From assembly GCA_037976565.1 (NCBI GenBank), contig CP137670.1:16207216-16271215 (forward strand): DNA of 64,000 nucleotides, given 5' to 3'. This DNA is from Mesocentrotus franciscanus. Lineage: Eukaryota; Echinodermata; Echinoidea; Camarodonta; Strongylocentrotidae. Positions 34,837 through 47,160 of the stretch are shown in pieces. Within the stretch, counting starts at the first letter, position 1; every line of letters begins with the position of its first letter. The notes below the pieces were generated by a model. It had not been told where the DNA came from and searched no databases. It worked only from the letters and a program-made list of their open reading frames with translations. The translations under genes were made by a program, and so were the position numbers.

Positions 34837-37800
34837 TCATAATGCAAGCGTGTCTCTGACGAGTTTCTTTACAGCAGTCCCAACTGAAGCATTGGTTGGT
34901 CCAGAGTTCTGACAGCTGATCTGTGAATGATAACATTAGAAGTATCGTGAAGGCTCAATAGTTGCACTTGCAAAGTCGTGGTATACCAGTACTGATACAA
35001 AATAAAATGTCCCATTATCAACCTAAATGTACACTGAATGACCAAGACCACAAATACATGATACGAATCTATGATTTGGTTTGAAAATGTGTCACTGCTG
35101 AGTAATAGGAAAATCAAATATCAGGATATTAGGTTTATATATAACCTACTTTAATTTAAAGATTCACTTTATCATGTGTTGTTGTTGCTGTTGGCATTTC
35201 AATTTGCAAAGAAGGAGTTTCATTTCATTTACATCCTGGAAAATTTGTAACAGGCCATATGTCTTTATCTTCTCCCCTCTACTACATCATATGTGAATGC
35301 ATTAATTTCATGGTCTTTACTTTGAATGACAGGTAGTAGTTCTACACATTCATTTCATGGAGTAATTTGGTTCTTATTAAGCCCACTGCACACTACACGC
35401 TCCTACTGCCATCCAATTTTCAAAGAAATGGCAATTGTATTAGATAGGAAATCTAAACACACGTCATCTTCCTGATTTAGCTTCTAAATAATGATAAGAA
35501 TTATAGTGCATTGAACTCTTCTACCATAGTCAGAATAAAAGCCAGATCAGCATCAAGCCGTAGACAATTACACTACTGGTCTGACACCACTGTGATTCTG
35601 AGCCGATTAATAAAATGATAGGAATTCCATTGAAATTTAGTTTTTCTCAATCATGTGACTATTCAGATCCTCTGTCATTAAGATTTTATATGTTTGAATG
35701 TTTGTATTAAATTCTACTTAAAATTCTTCCAAAATCAGATTGTAGTTCGATAGTATACTGTAATGTGCGGTGGGCTTAATCAATTGCAATAGTTATTCAA
35801 TTTTATTGAAATTATTCTAGTTTTCAAGATTTAATAAACTGTAGTTCATCGGTGTATACCAAGAATTGTAATTAGACAACATATTTACTAATTCCTAAGT
35901 CATTTCAATTCATAATGTTATTTTTCATCTTGTAAATAATTTTTGTTGCATTTTGGCTTATTGCTGCAAAACATAATATCTAATAAACTATTTTTAAATT
36001 GAATTAAATTAAAATTTAATTGCAACCCTATCTGGTATAGCTGTGATAAAACAAAGCCTGGATAAAATGTTGCCAAAGCAACTTGCTTAATGTCCTCACT
36101 GCAAGGAAAGAGCACTTTCTTCCCATAACTTTTGATATTATTGAACTACATCTGTTCTCTGTCCATGATGCATTCCACACATTATCTAGTTGACTCAGTT
36201 TGATTTGGGTGGTCTTATACAACATGATGTACAGTGCACCATCATCTAGTTGACTAAGTTTGATTTGGGTGGTCTTATACAACATGATGTACAGTGCACT
36301 ATCATTTTGTTTTATGCCACTGTTGCCACTGTTGCTCTTGTTTTTTTTTTTTTGTTGTTGTTGCTTGGCTTCCAATAATCTACAGCTGTTTTAGCAATAA
36401 CACACAAACACCATTGCACAGTAACATATTGCGCAACAGATATGATGTATAAGACCATCTAATTTTCTCTCCATTATTTTTGTATCTTTTTTGGTGTGTG
36501 TGTGTGAATACAGGTGTGGTATAGGTATTGGAATGAATGAGTGTATGTGGGTGTATGTTTTCTATTTTAATACTATTACCTGTTGATTAATTTTTATTAA
36601 AATGTCATTTATGTTCATTCATTTCTTTATATTTGTACAGGGCCTCTCCTAATAAGCTTTACTTTTTAAGGGGTCCTTCCAATGTATTTTGTGTACATAT
36701 ATGTATTTATTATGTAATTGTTAAGTTTTTAATGGAAAAATAAAATTGAATTGAATGAATCTCACCTTGAATAGATATGGTTGAACATCAGAGAAGGTTG
36801 TATTGAAGACTGTATCAAGTTGAGGTTGATTAGGAGCCTTAGGTAGATAGTCATGTCTGTTCATTGCTTCTACGATACACACCACCTTCTCACCAAGTAA
36901 CTCACCAAGCTTCTCACGATACGCTTGTCTCTCTATATTATTAATGCATAATCACATGATAATAATGATAATAATAATGATAATAATAACAATAACAATA
37001 TTAATAATAATATCAATAACAATAACAATAATAACAATAATAATGATAATAATATGTCAATTTATTTTGTGCAGCTACTACACAAGTATACTCTATTATT
37101 TGTAGAGGTGTAGTGGTCGAGTGGATATGTCACCAGACTGTCAATCACAAGGTCCAAGGTTCGAGTCCCGCCGCGGCACTAATGTCCTTTGGCAAGACAT
37201 TAATCTACATTTGCCACACTCCACCCAGGTGAGGTAAATGGGTACCTGGTAGGAATTATTTTTTTGAAATGCTAGAGTGCCATAACAGCAGCCATGCTAA
37301 AGCCAGGGTCATAATTGTGAAGTGCCAGGAGTGTGTGACAGACATGAGTGCTATACAAAACCCCACTATTATTGTTATTATTCCACTTCATACTAAGTAT
37401 CAAATTATCACCCAGGTTGCAGCTGAGCTACTATAAGGCTGTTAAGCGTTAATTGATTCCTACTGGGTACCCACTTACTTCACTTGGGTTGAGAGTGGCA
37501 AGTGTAGGTTAATGTCCTGCCAAAGGACATTGGTGCTGTGGTGGTATCCACGAGACAACAACACTATGATGTAATCAAGAGAACAGTACCATGAACATAA
37601 TAAGTGTAAACTCTTTAAAAATAGTTCAGCAATTCAAGTTTGAGAGTCGACTTACCATGTTCATTAGTGAGTGTGACTACATTAATGTTGAGAGTCCAAA
37701 CCTCCCATGGTATGCTCTCATCAGGGAAGGGCCAACGATTCTTCTTCTTCTCATAAAACTCTAGCGAAATCTAGCAAAATGTCACAAAGAAAATCATACC

Positions 37801-40800
37801 AAGATACATAACGACTGATTACACACAAGATGATGCTAGGAAACAAAGAAATTAATGACTTCTTATCAATATTAATACACAAGGAGAGAAAGGCCTGCTC
37901 ACTGGAAGTGTATTTATTCCACAAATTATTCACAAATTATTTAAGTTTATGACAACTATTTACATTGATTTGAGAAAAAAAATTCAGAGCATTTATGAAC
38001 AGATTGTGATCTAGGACATAGTAATGGGAAAATGTGGAGCCTGGGGTCTACTGGGAAACTTGTAGCTCGTAAAATGTGGACCCCTCACTATAAACAAAAA
38101 ATTAACAAAAATCATGAAAAATGAATATGAATATATGTATTTACAATACTGGCATATAAAGTGTTATCGAAAGTATTTACATGTAACTGAAAAGGAAAGA
38201 ATGATCTTTTGTACATGTATATTAATGGATTCAGGTTTCATGTAATGTTTTCTTTCATATCACAATCTAGTGTACATCTTTGCGGTGACATCAACTACAT
38301 AGCCCATGGTCCCCTGTAAGTTATCCACCTGTAATACTATCCCTACAGGAACACTACTACCAATATCTCCTATGAAAAATGCCTTCATAATCTAAATATG
38401 ACATGCAACGGCTTAAAAATGAGGACCACATTTTTATGCCAAGTGTTTGTGTAGTCCCATATACAGGTGTACATCTTTTTGTGTAAAGTGCTTGTTACTT
38501 TTACCCAGACTGGGCCAAATTTCTAATCATTTTGATGATTCCAGAATCCAGAACCTTGCAGTACACACCAACACTTATATGCTACGTGATCAACTTTTTC
38601 TGATCGATTCCACACCGTTTCTTTTACAATGCAATCGCATGACCAGAACTCAACTTGATCTTTAAGCCTAACCAAGGTAGTATGTACATAATTACTGGCT
38701 TCATATCCTAAATTGTGGTTCTATCTCTATGTGATAAAATTATGTTTTCCCCAAAATAAAGCATTTTGAGTTCTGATGCATCTTCACCTGCCATCACATC
38801 CAAAGCTACAGTAAAACCTGACTATAAAGACCGCTCAAGGAAAACATGAAAAGTGGTCTCCAAAGGCAAGAGATCTTTATGTACAGGTTCATTCAGTACA
38901 GGTTTCAATGAGAAACCATGTTCAAGGGAAACAACAAATGTGGTCTTTATAGACAGGTGGTCTTTCTATACAGCTGGTCACTAAAAACAGGCTTGACTAT
39001 ACCTAAGACTCACTCTTACCTGTCCACTATGAAGTCCATCATTTGATTTTAGAATGTCCCTGAACCCAGACACTTCTTTCCTCAGGTATGCGTCTAACTC
39101 TGCAGATTCACATCGGATCTGTAAAAGATATACCATTATTCAAAAATTAATCACTGACAAAACGAGATGGAACAACAGTGTAAAATAACATTCAGAAATC
39201 CACTTTCTCTCACTAGATGAGAGTTTATAATCCTATTGCCATAGAGGCTCTCAGTAGTAATAATCATTATAGTCACTGGATGTCTGGAAATTAACAATTC
39301 AAATAATGTACATAACATGTAGCTATTTTGATACAATTACTAAAGACAGACTTTTGCCTGTCTTGTCTCCATATATACTTTCATTATAGGCCAGGTGAAA
39401 TCCAAATATAAGTTGATTCCTGTTGATGTGCAGGGCTGCATTCAACTCATATTTTGTTATTCAAACATCTAAATATATTTCATAGATTTTTAAATATTTG
39501 TTAAAATAATTTTCTCAGACCTGCTAAGCTCCACCCTAAAAAAATGCTCCAGATATCATTCCCTAAATGACATCATCTGTCAATCATTAGTGAGCTAACA
39601 AGACACAGTGGTATGTAGCTTCACCAGAGCTGACCACCTGTTTACAATAGACCATACAATACCAACAGGAGTTGTGCTATGTCAGACATGCTGTAGCATC
39701 ACCAGGAAAAGAAAGGTAATGTGGAGGTATTGTATGAAAGCATGCAATTCTTTTGTGAGCATGTGCTGAGCTGGGGGAAGTTACATACCACTCAGGGTAA
39801 ACATTATCATATTTTGTTTTGATGTATGAGAGAATGATTTTTTTTTACAAGAAAAATTGTATAGTGATACTATGAGTAAAGCAGGTTTTTCTCTATTACT
39901 CTCAGGAGAGGCCTGTGGGCCATGGTCAGGTGCACTAGTATCTATTTAATTATTGTCACGTTTTTTTATTTCACATTTTGACTTGAATTTTGTATTGAAA
40001 GTGCCAAATGAATAAGTAAATAATTAGAGAATGAAATTATGAATAAATGAATTATTAAATGAATAAGTAAGTAATAATAATAATGTCTACAAACACCTCT
40101 CTCTTATGTTATTAACCCGCATACTGATAAACAGGTGATCATGGGGCATGCATATCTTCTGCAATAAACCTGTCAACCGAGAGAGCTAGGTTGGTAGAGA
40201 TTTGTACTTACATAGCTGAAGTCTGTATAGTCACAGTCGAGCTCCACCATACCAATCGTACCAATCGAGTAGGTGCCTTCTTGCTTGTACTGAAACTGAA
40301 AGAAAATAATACATTTATATGAGAATGGTTCTCAAAAGTTAGTACACCTGGGGGGCGTTTCACAAAGACTAAGATCGACTTTAAGTTGGACTTAACTATG
40401 GCAGGCCGTTCATGCCACTGTTAGCTCTCACCATTTACTGGCATTGGTCTCTCAAGGGACGCTATCGTGGTCACAAATCTACAGAATTTACATTTTTTGA
40501 TAGTTCATTATTGAAGGAAAAAATATTATCTAAAGATCATAGTTGAGAGACCAATAGTGAGAGCAACCAGTGGCATATACCCCCTTTAGAACAAATAAAA
40601 TGCTAATCAAACTCTTTTGTACCTCCACAAAAAAACTCAAACTAAAACCCTGAAGCCATCTGAAGTCAGATAGTATGTTGCTTTCCAAATTTTTCATATT
40701 TTTTTTTCAAATACCATGACCCCCCCAAAACCCATATATATGTACCATTTTTGAGCACTTTATTTAAAATGAGTCTGTGAACCTTTTCTGTCACAATTGT

Positions 40801-43660
40801 TGTATGAAAATTAGGCTTGTTAAAAGTCATGAAACTTCCATGAAATTTGTTATTAAATATGTTTCCATCTATAAAGGAAAGTGAACATCAAAATTTTGGA
40901 GTTTAATCTTGTGCTACTAGAATACAAAGAAAAGGCATGCCTATGATACCAAGACAATTTCTACATATGAACACAGAAATAAAACCAAAATGTCTTCGAT
41001 AGAAAGAGATGATTATAAGTTTCATAGTCATCACCATTATTGTCATTAATACATGTACAGTTAAACCTGTATATAAACTAAAGACTGCTCAAGGGAAACA
41101 TGAAAAGTTTTCTTTACAAAAAGCAGGTGGTCTTTATGTAAAGGTTCTTCTAGTACAGATTTTAATGAGAAACCATATTCAAGAAAAAATGAAAAATGTG
41201 GTCTTTATAGACAGTGGTCTTTCTATACAGGTGATCGCTAAAAGAGGTTTGACTGTATTAGTATAGCAACTGTGATCATCATTCTCATCACAATCACTGT
41301 TTTCAAGATTATCAAGCATTTTTGCTTAATAAATTGTTGTTTACCTTTCCAGTTGTTCGATGAAAGAGTAGAGTGTGAAAGAGACTGAGAACGACTTCTT
41401 CTATCTGCCGTCCTTCGACAGTCTGTAATAGAATGAGAGCATTATCTTATTCAAAGTATTCAAAAGACTAAATACAAAATAAATCCAGCTACATGTATGT
41501 TCATTAAAAGAATTCTCAAAATTACAGTTACTCAAGTTTAAGGCAATCAAATATGACATGCTACAAAGCAGACACAAGAAAAATTTTTGTTCTCCTTTTT
41601 TTCTTTTACAAAGTGGTAGTAATAAAGGAAATGTCTCTCCAGGTATTCTCATTAACCCTTTTGGGATAAGCCTTCCACATGTTGTGATTTAGCCTAGTAA
41701 TGTTTTATTTAACCCCTTAAAAATTATACCTTATACACTGTACATTAATGGAAAAAAAGGCAAAGATTTCTGCACACACTGCATCCATTTTTGTTGCATG
41801 ACCATACTGCATTTGGGGCCAGGAATTAAAAAAAAGTAAATATGCTTTCAAGTCCTTAAATTGGCAGCATGTTTGACATTCAAATCATTGATTTTTGTTC
41901 AAAATTGGTAATATTTAAGCTTTTATTTTCAGAAATAGTGCATTTCATTAAAACAATGTACCAATAAAATGAAATATTATGTTGCCAATTTGAAGAACAA
42001 TATGAGATCAATTGAGCACTTAATCCCCTAAAAAAAATCCTGTACTAAAAATAGGCCAGTAATTCGGTTTGGAAAGCGGGAAAGTTCATTATTGAGCAGA
42101 AGACATATCTCATAATATTAATTTAAAGTACCAGAGCGAAGGTTTTAAAATACTTTTATCCTAAATAATATTGGTATCATTGCAAAGGTAATGTTACAAT
42201 CTTTCTAATAATTCATATTTACTTTTCAAAAATTGTTACAGAATTGACTAATCTGCTATCAAAAATGTTGAATTTGCTACCCGTTTTTTCCGCCTCGATC
42301 AGCCCGCTGTTCGCTGGTACGATGTGTGACGTAATAGGTTGGGCACATGAGCGAGAGTGCTCCCAAGCCCCTCACACAGCTCTGTCCGCTGCATGCATTA
42401 TACGTATACGAAAGCCAGTCGAACGCGAAATATCCTATCACAATGTCCGAGCTTGAGGAAGAAGTTTTACTAAATTTAGATATCGAAGTTGATGAGCACA
42501 GCTCCACAACTAGTGACAGTGATTTATTTGATTTTTTTGTATGTTTTAGTAGCTATCTCCACGCCGGAGTTGCGGGTCAAAAATGCCGGATACGAAAGTA
42601 CACTAGCGCCATGAAATTCCCAAGTTCGAGCTGGCTGAGCCGAGCTGCGCGCCAGCACCGGCCCGCTGAACTGGCGATCGATCCGTCATGCACTGGGGTG
42701 ACTGACTGGGCGAGACATTTTCTAATTTTTAGAAAGTGTTGGGCTATTTTGGCAAATTTCACGTATAAAAAAACAAAGAAGAATAGATGTGAGATTATAT
42801 CTTGCGAATACCAATTAACATATATGCACCATAAATGGAACTGCACGACATCATAAAAATGCAAAGCCAAAGGGACTCTCGCGATATTTATCAACACTCA
42901 ACAGCAATATTACCAATCATCTTGCACATGCCAAGCCATGCTGAAAACTTCACAGTAAATTACACAAAACGGAAGAATATTTGGACAAATCGATCTGCAC
43001 GATTCACCCCCTCGTATTACATTACATAATTTGCTTAATATGCAATAATAAAATGTAATTTCCTGATTTCGAGAGATTGTTATTCCACTTTCATCAAAGC
43101 TGGCTTAGGTATGAATCATTCAAGTCTGGGTAATGTGTACTGAATGCAAAATACCGCACGCGAGCTGAGCGAGAGCCGAGCGAGAGGCCTAGGAATTTCG
43201 ATCGTGCCCAACCTCTGACGTCATAAGTCTGTACTCTGTAATTTTATTTTTCAAGCCAGGAAAAGAAGTTCTGAGAAGGGCCTTGGAAAAAGCATCTTAT
43301 CGCGTTTCATTTATATTTATAATAATTTAGAGCAGATGATTTGTGTTCATATTGGTGTAAGCTTTCAGTACCTGTATAATTTGTCCATTTTGTGACATTT
43401 TGTGACATTTCTTCGCTCAGCTACTTTAAGTTGCTGCCTACTTTTCCATATTTGAGCAATGGATAGCTTCACTCAAATGCTTTTTTTGTTTCTGTTTTTG
43501 TTCAAATTGAAATTAATCTTAACTTGTTAATTACTTTTGGTACAAATTAACCCAGAAATTCAAGAGGATTGTATAGGGATAATTAATGAAAAATCAGTCA
43601 AACACATCTGGAGTTGAACCCGTCTATCTAGCCGACCAAAGGGAAAATAAAAAAAGTGGC

Positions 43661-43712
<52 letters not shown>

Positions 43713-43796
43713 GTTGTCTATCTAGACAGGTTTTTCTTCTTCTTCAATTAAAAACAAGATTTTTACCAGTTCGAATGTCTGTGATCTAGCATTCAT
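34837..43796 (-). CDS. ATG101: Autophagy-related protein 101 (seven coding exons)
   Basis: The exons are 43767-43796, 41345-41422, 40212-40295, 39020-39118, 37656-37770, 36766-36932 and 34837-34920. They total 657 nt, giving 218 residues plus TGA, the same length as the human protein as I recall it. It starts [16 protein letters not shown]. Diagnostic segments follow in order: [52 protein letters not shown] and a C-terminus RDTLAL. Residues 110-112 are W-P-F, the WF-finger needed for recruiting downstream autophagy factors. ATG101 is a HORMA-fold protein that binds and stabilises ATG13 in the ULK1 autophagy-initiation complex. All introns are GT-AG with consistent phases. Introns contain SINEs and MITEs but no coding damage. 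Identification is by direct alignment to remembered family sequence. Confidence 0.97.
35381..35775. mobile_element. MITE with TTAA flanks (395 bp) in ATG101 intron 6
   Basis: GCCCACTGCACACTAC follows TTAA at 35377-35380, and AATGTGCGGTGGGC precedes TTAA at 35776-35779. The ends are imperfect inverted repeats. TTAA duplications are typical of piggyBac-type insertion, but the termini do not begin with CCC, so the superfamily is uncertain. There is no coding capacity. Confidence 0.65.
36181..36300. repeat. Exact 2 x 60-bp tandem duplication
   Basis: The unit ATNATCTAGTTGACT ... GTACAGTGCAC repeats with a period of exactly 60 bp and only three differences. It lies in intron 6 of ATG101. Confidence 0.95.
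36590..36760 (+). mobile_element. LINE 3' tail (plus strand) abutting ATG101 exon 6
   Basis: TTTGTACAGGGCCTCTCCTA, AAGGGGTCCTTCCAATG and a terminal AAATAAAATTGAATTGAATG form a typical 3' end of a CR1-like LINE with short terminal repeats. The tail ends within about 6 bp of the donor of ATG101 exon 6 (36766). It is in antisense orientation to the gene. The larger LINE at 52521 ends in the same GAATT repeat. Confidence 0.6.
36951..37096. repeat. AAT/AAC microsatellite and split SINE tail
   Basis: ATAATAATGATAATAATAAC repeats lead into TGTGCAGCTACTACACAAGT, the tail part of a minus-strand family A SINE. That SINE's continuation is found at 37381-37560. Confidence 0.7.
37097..37380 (+). mobile_element. 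tRNA-derived SINE, family A, complete and nested
   Basis: The head is tRNA-like: box A TAGTGGTCGAGTGG near 37110 and box B GGTTCGAGTCC near 37157. The body follows (TAATGTCCTTTGGCAAGACA, CCACTCCACCCAGGTGAGG, GGGTACCTGG). The 3' part is AGTGCTATACAAAACCCCAC with an ATTATTGTTATT tail. It interrupts an older minus-strand SINE, with TATTATT on both sides as a likely target duplication. RNA polymerase III transcription is expected from the two boxes. This is the best-preserved SINE in the window. Confidence 0.9.
37381..37560 (-). mobile_element. Remainder of the interrupted family A SINE (minus)
   Basis: CACTTCATACTAAGTATCAA continues the tail found at 37057-37096. The reversed body words CACTTGGGTTGAGAGTGGC and CCTGCCAAAGGACATTGG are present, and the head is truncated. 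It ends about 95 nt from ATG101 exon 5. Confidence 0.75.
38808..39000. mobile_element. Palindromic MITE family Q, copy 1
   Basis: CAGTAAAACCTGACTATAAAG at the left mirrors TAGACAGG and CAGGCTTGACTAT at the right. Internally GTGGTCTCC and GTGGTCTTTATAGACAGG also pair. Length is about 190 bp. It ends about 20 nt from ATG101 exon 4 (39020-39118). Confidence 0.75.
40350..40440. mobile_element. MITE end fragment
   Basis: GGGGGCGTTTCACAAAGACT followed by AGATCGACTTTAAGTTGGAC resembles one end of the GTTTCACAAAG palindromic element at 15959. No partner end was found. Confidence 0.4.
41057..41258. mobile_element. Palindromic MITE family Q, copy 2
   Basis: ACAGTTAAACCTGTATATAAA at the left mirrors GAGGTTTGACTGTAT at the right. 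The interior matches the copy at 38808-39000 (GTGGTCTTTATAGACAG, TTTTAATGAGAAACCAT). It ends about 90 nt from ATG101 exon 2. Confidence 0.75.
42322..43227. mobile_element. ~0.9-kb TIR element in ATG101 intron 1
   Basis: GTGACGTAATAGGTTGGGCAC at 42326 is mirrored by GTGCCCAACCTCTGACGTCA ending at 43223. Inside, a plus-strand frame from 42443 encodes an acidic peptide, [20 protein letters not shown], then [11 protein letters not shown], after which the frame loses protein character. TATCTCCACGCCGGAGTT at 42556 also occurs in the duplicated block (4942 and 11073), so the families are related. It is likely a decayed or captured DNA transposon. Confidence 0.55.
43663..43709. repeat. (TA)n microsatellite
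   Basis: About 47 bp of TA repeat, ending roughly 58 bp from the donor of ATG101 exon 1. Confidence 0.95.
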
Positions 43797-43862
43797 GGTT
43801 GTATATGAGAACCAATCACCATTCAGTCATCGCAGTCTCAGGACTCTGATCCAAACACTGGT
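43797..43862 (-). other. Probable ATG101 5' untranslated segment
   Basis: Upstream of the ATG the minus strand shows a pyrimidine run and acceptor, TTTTATCTCTTCCAG, ending at 43863. This suggests that the 5' UTR begins in a separate upstream exon and this 66-base segment is the UTR part of exon 1. The upstream noncoding exon was not located. Confidence 0.4.
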
Positions 43863-43889
43863 CTGGAAGAGATAAAACAAAATCATAAT

Positions 43890-44090
43890 TATTAATGATA
43901 ATAATAATATTCCGTTCATGAATAGCGCAATTAGCACATTATGATTATCTCTAGTCTCTATCTGCTTCTAAAGGATTTTTGATATTATTACCATTCAAAG
44001 AATGAATTGAACTAGCTAGACCTACATGTACATATCCCCACTTACTACAGCTAGGTGGAGTGTGGCAAATGTAGATTAAGAGTATTTAAA
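43890..44090 (-). mobile_element. SINE family A fragment (minus)
   Basis: It has an ATAATAATATTCCGTTCATG-type tail with GAATAGCGCAATTAG, then body words CTAGGTGGAGTGTGGCAAAT and GTAGATTAAG. The tRNA head is missing. Confidence 0.6.
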
Positions 44091-45236
44091 AAATATTTTT
44101 GTCTTTTGACGCTCTCCTCCAGGCCAAGAGACTGAAACCTCTCGTGATGACCACCATTATTAGGGTGTAATCTTGTTTGCCTTATCCAGTGACACAGGCT
44201 AGGCTGGCAGCGCCGCAGCTCAGCGGCGCGGGGGAGCTCGAACTTCCTACAGTATTACGTTGACCACAAACCACTGCAGGCGCATTACTCCAGTCCTGCC
44301 ATGCCTTGCCATTTCTTTTATGATTTTCTACTTACTCTTTCTTAACCAGATCTTTAATAACTCCAAGTAGGCTACTCAATCAGAATTCAGCTCCTGTTCA
44401 ACAAAAGACTCTAGACCTAGGTCTATAAACTCTAAGTCTAAGGGTAATTTTGGGCACGATGATCCGACGAACACTTCTCACTTGACTTGCATTGTTTACA
44501 CACCAGAGTTAGAGAGTTTCAATACTGAGAGTGCAAACTCTTACATGCATTGCATTGTAACTATTTACTCTATGTTGTTGTTGTTGTTGTTGGTTCTATT
44601 TTGGGCGTTCAGTAAAATTTGACTATTTACGCCTAAGTCTAGTTCTTAAGTCTAATCATTCGAGGTAGTCGAGTTGTATAAGTTCCTAGCTTGGAAACTC
44701 TATGCGTCTGTGCTACGCTGGTCCACTGCTGCATGCTGGGGATGTATCACGCCGGCCGCGGATATTTTTTTTACACGCTAGCCTGGCCATTTTCGCCGTA
44801 ATACTCGTAAACGTGCGCTGGTGGGAAAGCCTACACATATAGGCATGCACGTAGTTAGTGTGCGGGTGGACCAAAGAGCTATATAGCTCTATGGGGTGGA
44901 CTTAATTGTTGCTCGATATAATAGCTGGTCGTCCGTTCGTTCGTGTCTCCTTAGATCAAGATTAATGTAAAGTTCCTAAATTAAATTAAATTAAATTAAG
45001 TTCTTGAATTCCATCGCCCGATGGCTGCGATGACCGTCTCATTTACAAGGGCCAGCTATATAGGTCTTCATCTGATGATTGCCATGCATGATGTACATGT
45101 GTATAATGCACCTCGCATGTAGGCTAACATCAGTCGCTTCCATGGTATTTATCACAGAAATGGCCAGGCTAGCGTGTAAAAAAAAATTACGCATCCCGGC
45201 CAACCCTGCTACGTACATTGAGCAAGCTTAGCAATC
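44091..45236. other. Intergenic stretch upstream of ATG101
   Basis: It contains a TTG repeat near 44574-44592 and a TAAAT repeat near 44982-44999. The ATG101 promoter should lie here on the minus strand. No convincing core promoter element or other gene was found. Confidence 0.4.
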
Positions 45237-46789
45237 TAGTCCGGGAGCCAGGGGGGGTCAACCTAGCTGGAAGGGAAACCAATTTTCATGTCCACAGATG
45301 TAAAGATCGCATAGCTCCATATAACAAATCGACCGTCTGGCATGTTCTAAGTGGTGGGTGTGGCCAGGGGGAGCCCCCTCCCCAAAAAGCGGCCCTTTGA
45401 CGACAAATTAGTATTTTGTAAATAATATTGTAAGGAAACCTCGAACCACCATGAGTTTGGTGTCATATGAAAGAAAATTAAATTATCTACATTTTGATAC
45501 CTATTTCAACGAAATTAAGATTAATTTACATAGCAAATTTAAGTTAAAAACATGATTTTTGGTGATTTTTTCGAAATATTGAATTTTATCAAAAAGATTA
45601 TTTTCCATATATCAAAATTGAGAGGTGCATTTTTCATAACTTTCCAGGAATTTGCTTATGTACAATGACAATATCCTGTGCGAGGGAGAGGCTTATATAT
45701 CTTTTCAATAAAAAGTTATAGCAATCCAAAGTCATTGATTTGATTTCCACAAAAACAACATTTTTGCCCACATGTGTATTAACTGTATGCATATACGTGC
45801 ATTAGTGTATTAAGGACCTGTTTGGCGTGTTTACATCGAGTTTTAAAGATAACTTTTAACTAAAACCTCTAATCACCATGTATTTGGTGTCAAAAGATGG
45901 ATAATTAAAATACCTTCATCCTGATATCAATTTCAATGAGTGATGTAGTGTGTGAAATATAAATTTTGAGCCAAAAGGTGCTTTATTGTAGATATTCCTC
46001 TGATTTTGGCCAGTATCTCGGTATATTAACTGGACAAAAGTGATTAGACATTTAGTAGTGCAGAAAGTTCAAAGGATTTGGAGCGCTGAGTGCAATTGAT
46101 CAGTTCTTCTGTACTCTGGGATGTTTCAGGAAATGTGGACATTGGCAGTTGCCTCCCCAGGCGCAGATCCAGGGGCAGGGGCCTGCCCCCCTCCCCGCCA
46201 GAGAGAGAGAGAGAGAGAAGGAAAGAAGGAAATGAAAAAGAAGAGAGAAAGGGAAAGCAGAAGAGGAAGTGGGAAAGAAAAGAAGGAAATAGGAGATCGG
46301 GGGTGGGGGGCGAAATGACCTTGTCTCCCAGGTTGTTACCTCCCCCAGCAAAAATAGAGAGAGAAGGAAGGAAATGGAAAGAAAAAGGAAAAGGGAGATA
46401 AAGGGAATGAAATAAAGAGGACGAAGAAAAGAAGGGGTATCAGTTGCGATTCTCCCGCCAACAAGTTGTGGATCTGGGATGGGACCTAAAGGCCCTTGCC
46501 TCTCCCCCACCCCGCCAAAAATAAAAAGGGAAAGGAAAGGAAAGAGGAGAGCTAAAAGGGAACAAAAAGAGGAAGAAGAAAAGAAAAGGATGAAAACAAG
46601 GGAGATCAGTTGCGATTAATTCGGACAACAATGTATGGATCGGGGACCGAAAGGCCCTTGCCCCTCTCCCCCTCCCTGCAAACTTAAAAGAGAAAGAAGG
46701 GAAAGGAAAAAAGAGGAAGAAGAAAGGTAGGGAGATCATGAGTGATTTTCCCGCCAACAAGGTGTGGGGGCGACAGGTCCTTGCCTCCC

Positions 46790-47160
46790 CTTATATGGCC
46801 GTGATTTAATACCTACCCTGAGCTTACGGGGCTCTGCCCTGGACCCAACCTAGGGCCCTAAGGCGGCCCCTGGATGCTCACCTGATGGTAATTTAATGCC
46901 CCAACCCTAAACTCCGGGGCTCCGCCCCTGGACCAAACGCCAATTATTTTCCTGCCAGTGTCACAAATAAAGTATAAAAATGCCATCTGACCGTAATTAA
47001 ATGCCCATACGCCCCGAGCTTCCTGGGGCTCCGCCCTTGACCCCGCCGGTGCTTTGCCCCTAGACCCAACGCCCATTTACGCTACGCTCTTCATGATCGT
47101 AAATACTTTAGCCTCTCCCCCACCCACTTTGAGAAACGTTCAGCGGGACCATTACGTACC
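46790..47160. repeat. GC-rich ~100-bp units (plus orientation)
   Basis: Units of the form GTAATTAAATGCC, CCGAGCTTCCTGGGGCTCCG, CCTGGACC and AAGGCGGCCCCTGGATGCT recur. The same units and their downstream flank (GATCGTAAATACTTTAGCC, ACGTTCAGCGGGACC) reappear in direct orientation at 51170-51560. Confidence 0.75.

Noticed and set aside
37105..37175. A functional tRNA gene
   Set aside because: Box A and box B are present, but the segment continues into the SINE body, the acceptor stem does not pair convincingly, and similar heads recur at dispersed SINEs.
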